Positions 7,653 through 16,994 of a stretch of 64,000 bases of DNA are shown in pieces; the first letter of the stretch is position 1; every line of letters begins with the position of its first letter. Source of the stretch: Paenibacillus sp. Soil787 (GTDB taxonomy: Bacteria > Bacillota > Bacilli > Paenibacillales > NBRC-103111); NCBI RefSeq assembly GCF_001429545.1, contig NZ_LMSP01000012.1:514555-578554 (forward strand), read 5' to 3'. Under the pieces are notes generated by a model. The model was not told the origin of the DNA, searched no databases, and saw nothing but the letters and a program-made list of their open reading frames with translations. The translations under genes and the position numbers were made by a program.

Positions 7653-8825
7653 TCAGGCGGTTTGCTGCTGCGCCTGCGTCTGACGATCTACAAGTACGAA
7701 ACGCTGCAGCAGCAGGATCGCTGCTAAGCAGAGCACGCCGCCGATAATGAACGGCAGCGAATGCGCGATGGCGAATACCGCTCCTCCAAGGAGTGGGCCC
7801 GCAATGCGGCCCAGACTGTCCATAGAGGAGCTGAGGCCCGTCGCGACGCCCTGACCCACTTTCGTACGCTGTGTAATCAGCGACGTCACACACGGGCGTA
7901 TGAGGGCGTTACCTGCGCCGAAGACCGATAAGTAAATCGCAGCGGTCACCACGCTGCTCGAGTACAGCAGCAGGAAGAACCCTGCGGCGGATAGCAATAA
8001 GCCAATGCCGATCACTCGCTGCTCGGCTCCCTGTTTAACCAAGCGGCGGACAACGCCACCTTGGATTAACGCGCCAACAATACCGCTAGCTAAGAACATC
8101 ATGCCGATATCGAATGGCGTTGCGCCAATCTTGCCCATTTGGTAATACTGAAGCGTCGCTTCTAGTCCTGCCAATGTGAAAGATACGAAGAATGATAACA
8201 CATAGAGATACTTCGATGCACCATCGAAAGCTGTCCATCTAGATGGAGCTTTCTCCTTCAAGGAGGTGCGCTTGTCTACGGATAGCGATTCTTTCAGTAT
8301 AGCAAAAGCAAAAAGAAAGGAAGCTAGTGCGAGACCAGATGCAACAAAGAATGGAAGGTACGTCCCCCAGCGGCTTAAAATCCCGCCGATCGCTGGACCG
8401 AAAATAAAGCCTAACCCAATCGACATTCCCACCATACCCATGCCTTTTGTCCGATTCTCAGCGGTTGTAATATCAGCTACATAAGCCACAGCGCAAGCCG
8501 TTGCTGCTCCTGAGAATAATCCGCCTAGAATGCGGGATACGTACATGACCCACAGATTACCGTCAGCGAATCCAAATATCAAAAAGCTAACACTAAACCC
8601 AAGCAGTCCAATTAAGATAATCGGTCTGCGGCCGATGCGATCCGATAATCCTCCCCAAATGGGGGACATGAGAAAAGAGGCAGCGGAATAGACCGACAAT
8701 AGCAGCGCATTATGATATTCAGCGCCTGCACCTTTAACAACTTCCGGCAGCACAGGAATGATGATCCCGAAACCTACGAATATAGTCATCAACAAGAGCA
8801 TGATAATTCCGATCTGTTTATTCAT
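7653..8825 (-). CDS. MFS transporter, DHA1 drug:H+ antiporter type
   Basis: 390 aa, about 12 hydrophobic segments. The DHA1 signature between TM2 and TM3 is visible as 'GGLSDRIGRRPIILIG' and TM5 carries motif C-like 'GLGFIFGPAIGGIL'. It resembles TetA/NorA-type exporters of Bacilli. No substrate can be assigned. It lies 34 bp downstream of a second MFS gene on the same strand, and a shared transcript ending at the terminator at 7591-7643 is likely. Confidence 0.88.
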   Translation of the reverse strand: MNKQIGIIMLLLMTIFVGFGIIIPVLPEVVKGAGAEYHNALLLSVYSAASFLMSPIWGGLSDRIGRRPIILIGLLGFSVSFLIFGFADGNLWVMYVSRILGGLFSGAATACAVAYVADITTAENRTKGMGMVGMSIGLGFIFGPAIGGILSRWGTYLPFFVASGLALASFLFAFAILKESLSVDKRTSLKEKAPSRWTAFDGASKYLYVLSFFVSFTLAGLEATLQYYQMGKIGATPFDIGMMFLASGIVGALIQGGVVRRLVKQGAEQRVIGIGLLLSAAGFFLLLYSSSVVTAAIYLSVFGAGNALIRPCVTSLITQRTKVGQGVATGLSSSMDSLGRIAGPLLGGAVFAIAHSLPFIIGGVLCLAAILLLQRFVLVDRQTQAQQQTA

Positions 8826-8859
8826 GATGCTTATAATCCTCCAAACGAATCAATTTCCC

Positions 8860-10122
8860 TTATCGTACCATACCTTTTTTGGGGATGGAAATGAACATTT
8901 GAAGAACAAGCAGCACGACCAGCACTAGGCCGCTCATCAAGAATGGCGTATGATAGCCATACACGTCCCAAAGCTTTCCAGAAACGATCGGCCCAATGAT
9001 CATCCCCATTCCTTCAATCGTTAGGAAGAACCCCCAAACTGCGCCTCGTTTCTCCGGTGGAATGGCTGAAGCAATGAGCGCATTCCAAGAAGGAATAAGG
9101 AAGGCATAGCCGGCTCCAAGTACAGCAACCAAGATATAGAGCAGCGTCATTGTCTTCGCGAAGGTAAACAGGAGAAGCGCAGAAGCGCTTAGCAAACAAC
9201 CTGCAACCAAAAATGGACGAATACCTAGACGATCAACCAATTTCCCCATCGGAACTAAGAAAATGACAGTAACAGCCCCGCCAGCAATAAGAAACATACT
9301 GTACTGAAAAGATGTAAGCTTCAATACCTCTTTGGCATAGAGTGTGAGAATGGGAGTCAATATACCAAGAGCGAACGTTTGCAGGAACATCGCAGGGAAT
9401 AACAGCGGGCTGACAGACATTGAGCGCCTTACTTCACTTAGATATGTTTTTATCCGCTCCCAGAGTGGTATTGCTGCAGCTCGGTTAGAAACCAAGGCCT
9501 TCTCCGCCCTGCCCTCTCCATCCGTTCTTATTACGCCACGCTTTCTTGGCAGCATGAGCGCAACAAGAACGACAACCGTCATACAGCCGATCAATAATCG
9601 AAATCCGGTGCTGTAGTTATTTTCTCCCACGAAAAAGTTAATAGCTACTGGTCCCAGTCCAACGCCCGAGAGCCAAGCCATATAGACAACGCTCATGATC
9701 GTGGCTTTACCATCGTCGCCGGCCACTTCCGTCGTTCCTGTGATCACACAGGGCCATAATGGCGCCGTACCAAAGCCAAGCAGTGCACATCCTAGGATCA
9801 TCCACATATATTGGGTTGTCGTTGCAATTAGAATGACCGAAACAAATGTCAGGAGCACACCGGTAAGCATGGTTGTTCGGTACCCCAACTTGTCAATAAT
9901 CCAGCCAACAGGTGTACGAAGCACATTATCACCAATATATTGAGCAGCAAGCGTCCAGCCAATAATAAATGTCGATGCACCTAATGTCGATTTCATATAG
10001 ACCGGTAAAATCGTTAAAAGTAAGGCTCCCTTCACAAATTCGACGACAAACATAATAATTAACAATTCGATCACAAATGGGGAAAACAAGCGATTATTCC
10101 GCCATTTTTGCATCCAAACCAT
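8860..10122 (-). CDS. MFS transporter, DHA1-like
   Basis: 420 aa, about 12 membrane segments with a long central loop at ~residues 195-225. 'GWIIDKLGYRTTMLTG' and 'GKLVDRLGIRPFLVAG' are the paired loop 2-3 and loop 8-9 motifs of the superfamily. The frame stays open to 10155, but TAAGGAGA at 10129-10136 serves the ATG at 10122, which I take as the start. First gene of a probable two-gene MFS operon; the divergent speA start lies 170 bp away. Confidence 0.87.
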   Translation of the reverse strand: MVWMQKWRNNRLFSPFVIELLIIMFVVEFVKGALLLTILPVYMKSTLGASTFIIGWTLAAQYIGDNVLRTPVGWIIDKLGYRTTMLTGVLLTFVSVILIATTTQYMWMILGCALLGFGTAPLWPCVITGTTEVAGDDGKATIMSVVYMAWLSGVGLGPVAINFFVGENNYSTGFRLLIGCMTVVVLVALMLPRKRGVIRTDGEGRAEKALVSNRAAAIPLWERIKTYLSEVRRSMSVSPLLFPAMFLQTFALGILTPILTLYAKEVLKLTSFQYSMFLIAGGAVTVIFLVPMGKLVDRLGIRPFLVAGCLLSASALLLFTFAKTMTLLYILVAVLGAGYAFLIPSWNALIASAIPPEKRGAVWGFFLTIEGMGMIIGPIVSGKLWDVYGYHTPFLMSGLVLVVLLVLQMFISIPKKGMVR

Positions 10123-10292
10123 AAGATTTCTCCTTATTTTGGCGTATTTTAACAAGTTGCTGTTAGTTTTACCTGAACTAGCACAAACTATTTTTTAAAA
10201 TTAGCTTGCATGAAATCTCTATTTTGATATACTCATTTTGTTTGTTGCAATGTTTAACAAACAATCCACGATAGAAGGGAAGCGATAATCAG

Positions 10293-11762
10293 GTGGATCA
10301 TACCCGTACCCCCCTGTTCACTGCACTGCTCACACATGCTGAGAAAAATCCAATTCAATTCCATATTCCAGGCCATAAAAAAGGAGTCGGCATGGACCCG
10401 GAGTTTCGTTCCTTTATTGGGGACAACGCGCTGTCTATCGACCTCATCAATATAGCACCGCTGGATGACCTTCATCAACCAATGGGCGTGATTGAAGAAG
10501 CTCAAAAGCTTGCTGCAGACGCCTATGGAGCGGATCACACGTTCTTCTCCGTCCAAGGGACAAGCGGCGCCATTATGACCATGATTATGACCGTGTGTTC
10601 GGAAGGCGATAAAATTATCGTTCCGCGGAATGTACATAAATCTGTCTTGGCCGCGATTATTTTCGTAGGCGCTAAGCCTGTGTTCATCCAACCTGCCCGC
10701 GATAAAAACTTAGGTATTGATCACGGAATCCCGACGCGTTCTGTTCGCCGCGCACTCGAAAAGCATCCGGATGCCAAAGCTGTTCTGGTCATCAATCCGA
10801 CCTACTATGGCGTATGTACGAATCTTAAAGAAATTGTTGACCTTGTTCACAGCTATAACATGCCTGTCCTTGTCGATGAAGCTCATGGTGTACTCATTCA
10901 TTTCCATGATAAATTGCCGATGTCCGCGATGGAAGCCGGAGCCGATATGGCCGCGACTAGCGTGCATAAGCTAGGTGGTTCTATGACGCAAAGCTCAGTC
11001 CTCAACGTGAAAGGGAATCGTGTTAATCCAAAGCGAATCCAAACCATTATTTCGATGCTTACGACAACTTCAACTTCCTATATATTGTTAGCCTCTTTAG
11101 ATACTGCACGCAGACATCTGGCGTTAAATGGTCATGCAATGGCTGAACGCACGATAGAACTTGCACAGTACACAAGAAAACAGATCAACGAAATCAGTAA
11201 CCTCTACTGCTTCGGGGAAGAGATTTTGGGTGAAGAAGCGACTTTCAGCTATGATCCGACGAAAATATGCGTTCACGTACGCAAGCTTGGCATCACTGGC
11301 TTTGAGGTCGAGAACTGGCTGCGCGATCATTACAATATTGAAGTCGAAATGAGCGACATGTACAACATTCTCTGTCTTATAACACCTGGCGACACCCAAG
11401 AGAACGTCGACACCCTACTCGAAGCCTTACGCGAGCTCTCACATATGAATGATGACGTTGCTGAAGTAAAAGAAGTTGTCATCAAAGTTCCTGCAATTCC
11501 ACAATTAACTTTAACACCTCGGGATGCTTTCTATGGTGAAACCGAAATACTTCCGTTCAAAGACGCTGCGGACCGCATCATTGCCGAATTCATTTACGTG
11601 TACCCGCCAGGCATTCCCATTTTACTTCCAGGTGAAGTGATAACCCAAGAGCTTATTGATTACATTGTGGAGCATGTCGAAGTTGGGTTGCCTGTAAAAG
11701 GGCCTGAGGACCGCAGTGTTCAAAATGTGAAGGTTATCGTCGAGACACAAGCGATTTTCTAG
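10293..11762 (+). CDS. speA: Arginine decarboxylase (Orn/Lys/Arg decarboxylase class I, SpeA)
   Basis: PLP enzyme converting L-arginine to agmatine, the first step of putrescine/spermidine synthesis in Bacilli. 489 aa, like B. subtilis SpeA. Recognised from 'FHIPGHKKGVGMDPEF', 'NALSIDLINIAPLDDLH', 'FFSVQGTSGAIMTMIM' and the PLP-lysine motif 'TSVHKLGG' (~residue 228). The C-terminal domain has 'YPPGIPILLPGE'. The start is GTG with GAAGGGA 12 nt upstream. YaaO-type paralogues of uncertain substrate exist, but similarity is closest to SpeA. No speE/speB neighbour is present, so the rest of the pathway must lie elsewhere. Confidence 0.88.
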   Translation: MDHTRTPLFTALLTHAEKNPIQFHIPGHKKGVGMDPEFRSFIGDNALSIDLINIAPLDDLHQPMGVIEEAQKLAADAYGADHTFFSVQGTSGAIMTMIMTVCSEGDKIIVPRNVHKSVLAAIIFVGAKPVFIQPARDKNLGIDHGIPTRSVRRALEKHPDAKAVLVINPTYYGVCTNLKEIVDLVHSYNMPVLVDEAHGVLIHFHDKLPMSAMEAGADMAATSVHKLGGSMTQSSVLNVKGNRVNPKRIQTIISMLTTTSTSYILLASLDTARRHLALNGHAMAERTIELAQYTRKQINEISNLYCFGEEILGEEATFSYDPTKICVHVRKLGITGFEVENWLRDHYNIEVEMSDMYNILCLITPGDTQENVDTLLEALRELSHMNDDVAEVKEVVIKVPAIPQLTLTPRDAFYGETEILPFKDAADRIIAEFIYVYPPGIPILLPGEVITQELIDYIVEHVEVGLPVKGPEDRSVQNVKVIVETQAIF

Positions 11763-11786
11763 TATCCGCCCCGAGCGGTGTATATA

Positions 11787-11815
11787 TTGTAAAACCGTTT
11801 ACATGATGCTATGAT
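11787..11815 (+). promoter_or_regulatory. Promoter of the DUF1885 gene
   Basis: -35 TTGTAA (11787-11792), 17-bp spacer, -10 TATGAT (11810-11815), 34 bp before the start codon at 11850. Confidence 0.6.
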
Positions 11816-11849
11816 GTTGGTGATGTTTAGCGAATGAGGTGAACAAGGA

Positions 11850-12269
11850 ATGGCTCAAAGCGCTTATATTAAATTCGTAACAGGATCCATAGTTGCCGCA
11901 CTCACCTTGGATGAACTAAAGGAAAGGCTGCTGCATTACCGTGATCAGCTCAGTCAGACAGCCAAGCAGCTTGGCTGGGAGTATGACGAGGCCGGATTCC
12001 CTTATACCATTGAGACGAAGCCGGAAGGCGAAGGCAAATGGTTCTACCTGAAAGGTATCAATCCTTTATACAAATATATTGTGATTGGTGTTGGTAATGA
12101 GCAGAACCAAGAGAAAGAGCAGCATTATGTGCAAGTCGTGTTGCCCGACGACGCCACACATGGCGATAAAAGCAAGGGCAATGAATTCTGCAAATACCTT
12201 AGTAAACTGCTGAAAGCTGAACTTCATCTATTCAACGGCAGAATCATGTATTTCAATCCTAGAAAATGA
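11850..12269 (+). CDS. DUF1885 family protein
   Basis: 139 aa, full family length. Recognised from 'AQSAYIKFVTGS', 'GWEYDEAGFPYTIE' and the highly conserved C-terminus 'KAELHLFNGRIMYFNPRK'. Soluble, no signal peptide. Found in Bacillaceae and Paenibacillaceae; function unknown. GAGGTGAACAAGG precedes the ATG. Single gene between its own promoter and a strong bidirectional terminator. Confidence 0.85.
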   Translation: MAQSAYIKFVTGSIVAALTLDELKERLLHYRDQLSQTAKQLGWEYDEAGFPYTIETKPEGEGKWFYLKGINPLYKYIVIGVGNEQNQEKEQHYVQVVLPDDATHGDKSKGNEFCKYLSKLLKAELHLFNGRIMYFNPRK

Positions 12270-12286
12270 ATGTATGCAAACAGAAA

Positions 12287-12314
12287 CCCCCTAACAGATC
12301 ACTCTGCTAGGGGG
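12287..12314. terminator. Bidirectional terminator between DUF1885 and DUF1292 genes
   Basis: CCCCCTA...CAGA pairs with TCTG...TAGGGGG in a near-perfect hairpin. It lies between convergent genes. Confidence 0.85.
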
Positions 12315-12330
12315 TTCTTATGTATAGCTC

Positions 12331-12642
12331 TTAGTCTTCGCCTTCTTGAGCCACGATCTCATTGTAAATAGTCACTACACGTTCCCACTCTTCTTCATCT
12401 TCAATGTTGACAAGGAAGGCATCGTCGTCCTCTTCTTCAACACGGAAAATAACACCGTCAGCTTCAGGATCGTTACGATCGAGCAAAACAGCATAAGCCT
12501 GCTCTTGAGATTGGAAAGTATATACCATCACCATCTCGTGCTCTTCGCCGTTCTCGTCCGTTACGATAAAAACATCTTCCCCTTGCTCGTGATCGTGGTC
12601 ACAGTCCGGGCCGTGTACATGATCATGCTTATCATCGCTCAC
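12331..12642 (-). CDS. DUF1292 family protein (YrzB-like), His-rich N-terminus
   Basis: 103 aa, very acidic. The DUF1292 core is 'EDVFIVTDENGEEHEMVMVY', then 'YAVLLDRND' and 'FRVEEEDDD'. The first ~20 residues are unusually His/Asp-rich ('DKHDHVHGPDCDHDHEQG'), a potential metal-binding tail. Related small proteins sit near yrrK/yrzB in other Bacilli; function is not established. Its terminator is shared with the convergent DUF1885 gene. Confidence 0.85.
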   Translation of the reverse strand: MSDDKHDHVHGPDCDHDHEQGEDVFIVTDENGEEHEMVMVYTFQSQEQAYAVLLDRNDPEADGVIFRVEEEDDDAFLVNIEDEEEWERVVTIYNEIVAQEGED

Positions 12643-12733
12643 AGGCAGAACCTCATTTCGTCGAATAATTAGTTACTTAATTATCCTAACATTTTCATAA
12701 TAAGAGGTCAAACCACTTTCGAGTTTGCTTTTC

Positions 12734-13351
12734 CTACTCGGATTGAATCTGCTTCTCTGAGACGACTGAATAGTCGTTAGAACCATCTTGCTTCATAGCA
12801 AATTTAACGACGTACGTGCCCGCCTCGTCAAAGGAAACGCCATACAAAGGTACTTTCAGCCAAAACGATTCCTTGGATTCGGAAATTGATTTCACAACCG
12901 GTGTAATAACGCTCTTCCCACTTGGTGATACAACAGAAACCCGTACAGAATTAATGCTTGTCTTCAAATTATCGACTTGAGCAAAAACAATAAAATCTGC
13001 TTCTTTGCCGCGCTCTACAACACCAAAAGGAACGATAGCAGAGTCTTTACGCACCTCAGTCGTAAAGAACATGTGCACATTTGGTTTGTATAAGTAGGCA
13101 GTCTTGTTCGAGTTATCCCATTTCACCAATGCCTGTAGCGCATCACTTACTGCGCGCAGCGGCAGAACGGTTTTACCATCAACAATAAGAGGCGGAACAT
13201 CTGCATCCCCGAATTCCACTGTCTCTTCATTAACGATTAATCGGGCAATATTATTACCTTTAAAATCCCCCCATATCGATGAAGCCACCACTGCAGCCGT
13301 ACTTAGAACAAAAAACATCAGCATTAACGCTAATATCCGTTGAACTTTCAT
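12734..13351 (-). CDS. Secreted stalk-domain (copper-amine-oxidase N-like) protein
   Basis: 205 aa with an N-terminal signal or anchor segment (about residues 5-25). Residues ~35-95 match the stalk domain: 'ARLIVNEETVEFGDADVPPL', 'VLPLRAVSDALQALVKW' and 'KTAYLY'. The C-terminal half is a probable beta-sandwich ('VRVSVVSPSGKSVITPVVKS'). GGAGG precedes the ATG. Role unknown, probably surface-exposed. The same domain occurs in the protein at 1606-2451. Confidence 0.78.
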   Translation of the reverse strand: MKVQRILALMLMFFVLSTAAVVASSIWGDFKGNNIARLIVNEETVEFGDADVPPLIVDGKTVLPLRAVSDALQALVKWDNSNKTAYLYKPNVHMFFTTEVRKDSAIVPFGVVERGKEADFIVFAQVDNLKTSINSVRVSVVSPSGKSVITPVVKSISESKESFWLKVPLYGVSFDEAGTYVVKFAMKQDGSNDYSVVSEKQIQSE

Positions 13352-13409
13352 TCGCGTAACCTCCAGCTCTTGTTAGTAATCTTGTGTCTGCATCTTTATA
13401 CTCCAATGA

Positions 13410-14324
13410 TTAAGAAGAGTTGCGATGATTATTAAATTTTGATAAAAAATCCAGAACACGTTGTGTATAGGCTTCCGGCTGCATCTGATAGGAGCCAACA
13501 TGCCCCGCTTTTTGTGTGATCCAAAGTTCAAATGCATCCGGATGGCGGCTCCACATTTCTTCACTGTTAGACCAAGGAATAGCCTCATCATCACGACTAT
13601 GAATAAAAAGAATCGGCCTTGGATAAATGTGATCTACCGCGGCAAGCGCATCAACACGATGTGGGTTGATACCAATTAATCTAGGCAAAATAAGTAGAAT
13701 TAGAGGTGTAAAAGGGAAACGTGGAAGATTAGACCATACAGGTAAATTGTCCTTTAAATAGGGACTAAGCTGACCAAAGGCGCTATCTGTTATGACCCCT
13801 AACACAGCCCTTTCTTCGGCTGCTGCTAGGATGGAAGTACTGCCGCCCATTGAAAAGCCAATCAAGCAGATTTTACTTGGTTCGCGTTCCTGAACCCAGT
13901 CGATAGCACCGAGTACATCTTGCTTTTCCAAAAAGCCAACCGTCGTTATATTCCCCTGCGAGTTCCCTGAGTTCCGAAAATCAAACATAAGCACATGATA
14001 TCCTGCTTCGACAATAGATTTAGCCAAAGCCAACGCTGGAAGCCCTTTTTCCAAACGTGTTCCGGCATAACCATGAGATATAATAACGGTCATTGGGATA
14101 GCATCCGTTGGCGCACAAGATGACTTCAAAAACCATCCATCTAAACGAACATCTCTTGATCGGCTTGGGAATGTAATATTCTCCATATGCAAACCATAGT
14201 GGTCAGGCGAGTCATCAACAGGTTTACGTTGCGGATGTGTGAGCTGCCAGCCAACATAGACTGATATACCTATTAGCGCCAGACAGACTAGAACGAACAA
14301 AATACTGATAATCATCCAAATCAT
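13410..14324 (-). CDS. Membrane-anchored alpha/beta hydrolase
   Basis: 304 aa. An N-terminal membrane segment (~residues 3-25) is followed by an alpha/beta-hydrolase fold. The nucleophile elbow is 'GFSMGGS' (~residue 152), the acid probably lies in 'HSRDDEAIP' and the His in 'KAGHVGSY' near the C-terminus, so the triad looks complete. The oxyanion region is 'ISHGYAGTR'. Similar to the YqkD/BAAT-type hydrolases of Bacilli; substrate unknown. Lies 58 bp upstream of the stalk-domain gene on the same strand, so co-transcription is possible. Confidence 0.82.
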   Translation of the reverse strand: MIWMIISILFVLVCLALIGISVYVGWQLTHPQRKPVDDSPDHYGLHMENITFPSRSRDVRLDGWFLKSSCAPTDAIPMTVIISHGYAGTRLEKGLPALALAKSIVEAGYHVLMFDFRNSGNSQGNITTVGFLEKQDVLGAIDWVQEREPSKICLIGFSMGGSTSILAAAEERAVLGVITDSAFGQLSPYLKDNLPVWSNLPRFPFTPLILLILPRLIGINPHRVDALAAVDHIYPRPILFIHSRDDEAIPWSNSEEMWSRHPDAFELWITQKAGHVGSYQMQPEAYTQRVLDFLSKFNNHRNSS

Positions 14325-14352
14325 GAAGTAATCAACACCTTTTAATTAATGG

Positions 14353-14382
14353 TTGAAATTCCGTAACCTCGCATGCTACATT
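14353..14382 (+). promoter_or_regulatory. Possible promoter of the MBL-fold hydrolase gene
   Basis: -35 TTGAAA (14353-14358), 18-bp spacer, -10 TACATT (14377-14382), 39 bp before the start at 14422. Confidence 0.4.
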
Positions 14383-14421
14383 AGAAAAAGATGGTTTTTG
14401 TCGAACAATGGAGGCTGCTGA

Positions 14422-15174
14422 ATGAGTTTGCAAATTCAAATGTTGGGAACCGGCAGTGCATTTGCCAAAACATTTTACAATACAAGTGCATTAATCCGTT
14501 CTAATGAATTGAACATCCTAATCGACTGCGGGGCAACAACGCCAAGATCGCTGCATGACATCGGTGTACAGCCTGACCAAATTGATGGTATCATCATTTC
14601 ACACATTCATGCCGATCATGTCGGCGGATTAGAAGAAATGGCCTTTCGATTGTTATACCAATACAAGAATAAGAAGACCAAACTTTTCTTAACAGAATCG
14701 CTAGCAGGAGTCCTTTGGGATAATACGTTAAAAGGCGGCATGTATAATCCCACAGACGGTTTTAGCAGACTAGAGGATTATTTCGAAGTCATCCTTATTG
14801 ACGATAATGTACCTACTAACATACTGCCTGGTCTAACCATTGAATTTATATCCACACTTCACATACCTCATAAGCTTAACTACTCACTTTTTATCAATGG
14901 CCAAACCTTCTATAGTGCTGATACCCAATTTAATGGGGAGCTTCTCGTTCAAGAAATTGTTAACAAAAGAAATTGTCATACCATTTTACACGATTGTCAA
15001 CTAAGCGGGAACGGTTTTATTCATGCTACATTGGAAGAACTGCTTACCTTGCCTGATTATGTACAAGAGCGAATCTATCTAATGCATTATGGCGATGATA
15101 TGATGAATTTTGTTGGGAAAACAGGCCGCATGACTTTCATACATCAACATGAAGTGATTGAAATTCCAGAATAA
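14422..15174 (+). CDS. MBL-fold metal-dependent hydrolase, RNase Z-like
   Basis: 250 aa. The zinc-binding motif is 'SHIHADHVGG' (~residues 59-68), followed by 'TLHIPHKLNYS', 'SADTQFNG', 'HDCQ' and a C-terminal 'HYGDD', which together supply the expected two-zinc ligand set. The N-terminal 'LGTGSAFAKTFYNTS' resembles the RNase Z / PqqB-like branch rather than beta-lactamases. It lacks a recognisable RNase Z exosite arm, so tRNA processing is not claimed. GGAGG precedes the ATG. Confidence 0.8.
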   Translation: MSLQIQMLGTGSAFAKTFYNTSALIRSNELNILIDCGATTPRSLHDIGVQPDQIDGIIISHIHADHVGGLEEMAFRLLYQYKNKKTKLFLTESLAGVLWDNTLKGGMYNPTDGFSRLEDYFEVILIDDNVPTNILPGLTIEFISTLHIPHKLNYSLFINGQTFYSADTQFNGELLVQEIVNKRNCHTILHDCQLSGNGFIHATLEELLTLPDYVQERIYLMHYGDDMMNFVGKTGRMTFIHQHEVIEIPE

Positions 15175-15189
15175 TTATTTTACGCTCAG

Positions 15190-15225
15190 AACCTAGGGAT
15201 GAACTGTCCTTAAGGTTTTTTTTTT
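15190..15225 (+). terminator. Intrinsic terminator after the MBL-fold gene
   Basis: AACCT...AGGTT stem followed by an uninterrupted run of T. Confidence 0.7.
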
Positions 15226-15374
15226 GAGAAAAAGCGTGATACTTTTCAATTTTGTTTACTTTTGTTAGAAGGGATTTAGTGAATAGACAGAGAACATGTC
15301 ACAAGGTGTGAGAAAGCTCAATGTGGGTCATTCAACAGATAAGCGACCGCGTTTAGTTACATTCAGGAGATGAT

Positions 15375-16994
15375 ATGGTGGTTATCAATTGGATTTTTTA
15401 TGTCTATGCTCTTGTTTTTTGTCTATACACAACTATTTTGCATACTGCTTTTAACATACCCTTACTTGTTGCAGCATTGGTCCTTTACATCATCAGTCTA
15501 AGGTTTCAAATGCAGCATGCGGCAATTCCTTGGCTTCGCTTACTTTTCATTGGATTTCTACATTACATCGGTCATTCGAATTTATGTCTTCCTTTGTACA
15601 TACTAACACTTTCCTTCGATATTTATAAAGATGAAAGCCGCAAAAAATCTTGGGTGTTAGCTGCTGCCTATGCACTGATTTATATTTGCAATGTTTATCT
15701 CATTATTGGTTTCTCCAGCAAGAATTTGCTGTGGATTTATGCTCTTAATAGTATACTTGATTTTACCGCGGTAGCCTTATTCACACGAGCAGTCTATTCT
15801 ACAATTAGACAAGCAGATTCATTAAGAAATGAACGATATTTATATGCGCAAAAGGATTCGCTAACAGGCCTATATAATTATGAAGAGTCGCATCGTAGAC
15901 TGGAACAATACATACAGCAAAAGCAAAGTCTAGTCCTTATTCTTATTGATTGTACGGATCTGAAGGCAATGAATACAACGCGCGGGTTTCAAGCGGGGAA
16001 TTTCATTTTGAAGCAAATGGCTGACCTCCTGCAAATCTTGTTTAAAGACTCCCTCTTTATAGCAAGATACGGTGGTGATGAGTTCGCTGTCGTCATGCCG
16101 ATTAATCCTGATCATGATTCTACAGCTTCTTTCAAGCAAAAACTTGATTCTGAACTCCCCAAATTGACTGGTATTCAAATCACGTATGGCATGGCTTCTT
16201 ATCCGCTAGAAGGTTTGACCAAAGATGATCTCATTTTACTTGCAGAGCATAACTTATTTATGAAAAAGCGCGAATCATGGTTGAAGCGCGAAGAGCATAT
16301 GCTCAGATCGGAAAAATTGAGAGTCGTCGGTGAGCTTGCTTCCGGGATGGCTCATGAAATTCGAAATCCGTTGACAACGGTAAAGGGATTTTTGCAAATC
16401 TCCAAGGCAAATGGTTACAATATTGAAAATTGGTATGCAATGATCATGGATGAAATTGATCGGATGAGTGACTTAACGGCAGAATTCCTCCAATTCTCAA
16501 AGCCCCATCGCATTGATTTCCAGGTCGATTCTCTCCATGAATGTGTACTTAAGGTTATTGCCTTGATGGAATCAGAAGCTACTCGTTTCGGTCACGAGAT
16601 TCATTATCAAGAATGGATAGATCCGATCCTCGTATGGATGGACCAGGATAAAATGATACAGTTATTGCTTAATATTATTAAAAATGCTTGCGAAGCGATG
16701 GTAGAAAACGGCACTATCCACATGCAATTAAGCCGCGATCCGAAGAACGCGACTTTAATTATTGCAGATAACGGCCCAGGTATTCCAAGTGAACAGTTGG
16801 AGAAAATCTTCCATCCCTTCTTCACGACGAAAGCAGCCGGTACCGGACTTGGTTTATCTATTTGTTACAAAATCGTTCAAGATCATCAAGGGACCTTGGA
16901 AGTTGAGAGCGAACTTGGAAAAGGCACACGGTTTATCATAACCTTCCCCCTAGTTGAAGAACATTCACAGAATGAAAAAACCGCTTTTCTCTAA
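15375..16994 (+). CDS. Hybrid membrane protein: GGDEF-like domain fused to a histidine kinase
   Basis: 539 aa. Residues 1-150 contain about six hydrophobic segments. Residues ~165-300 form a GGDEF domain ('DSLTGLYN', then 'RYGGDEFAVVMP' with the signature at ~233-237). Residues ~315-380 are a HisKA domain with the phospho-acceptor in 'GMAHEIRNPLTTVKGF', and residues ~420-530 an HATPase_c domain ('NIIKNACEAM', 'DNGPGIPSEQ', 'GTGLGLSIC'). In the GGDEF domain the first metal Asp is kept ('LILIDCTD') but the guanine-contact Asp is Asn ('AGNFIL'), so cyclase activity is doubtful and the domain may only sense. The kinase half resembles the KinA-E class. No response regulator is adjacent. Confidence 0.85.
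   Translation: MVVINWIFYVYALVFCLYTTILHTAFNIPLLVAALVLYIISLRFQMQHAAIPWLRLLFIGFLHYIGHSNLCLPLYILTLSFDIYKDESRKKSWVLAAAYALIYICNVYLIIGFSSKNLLWIYALNSILDFTAVALFTRAVYSTIRQADSLRNERYLYAQKDSLTGLYNYEESHRRLEQYIQQKQSLVLILIDCTDLKAMNTTRGFQAGNFILKQMADLLQILFKDSLFIARYGGDEFAVVMPINPDHDSTASFKQKLDSELPKLTGIQITYGMASYPLEGLTKDDLILLAEHNLFMKKRESWLKREEHMLRSEKLRVVGELASGMAHEIRNPLTTVKGFLQISKANGYNIENWYAMIMDEIDRMSDLTAEFLQFSKPHRIDFQVDSLHECVLKVIALMESEATRFGHEIHYQEWIDPILVWMDQDKMIQLLLNIIKNACEAMVENGTIHMQLSRDPKNATLIIADNGPGIPSEQLEKIFHPFFTTKAAGTGLGLSICYKIVQDHQGTLEVESELGKGTRFIITFPLVEEHSQNEKTAFL

Noticed and set aside
10254..10691. Antisense frame over the 5' part of speA
   Set aside because: speA is recognised along its full length; the antisense frame lacks a ribosome binding site and similarity.
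14422..15174. Annotation as RNase Z (rnz)
   Set aside because: Zinc motifs match the superfamily, but the exosite arm and length typical of RNase Z are not seen, so only MBL-fold hydrolase is claimed.
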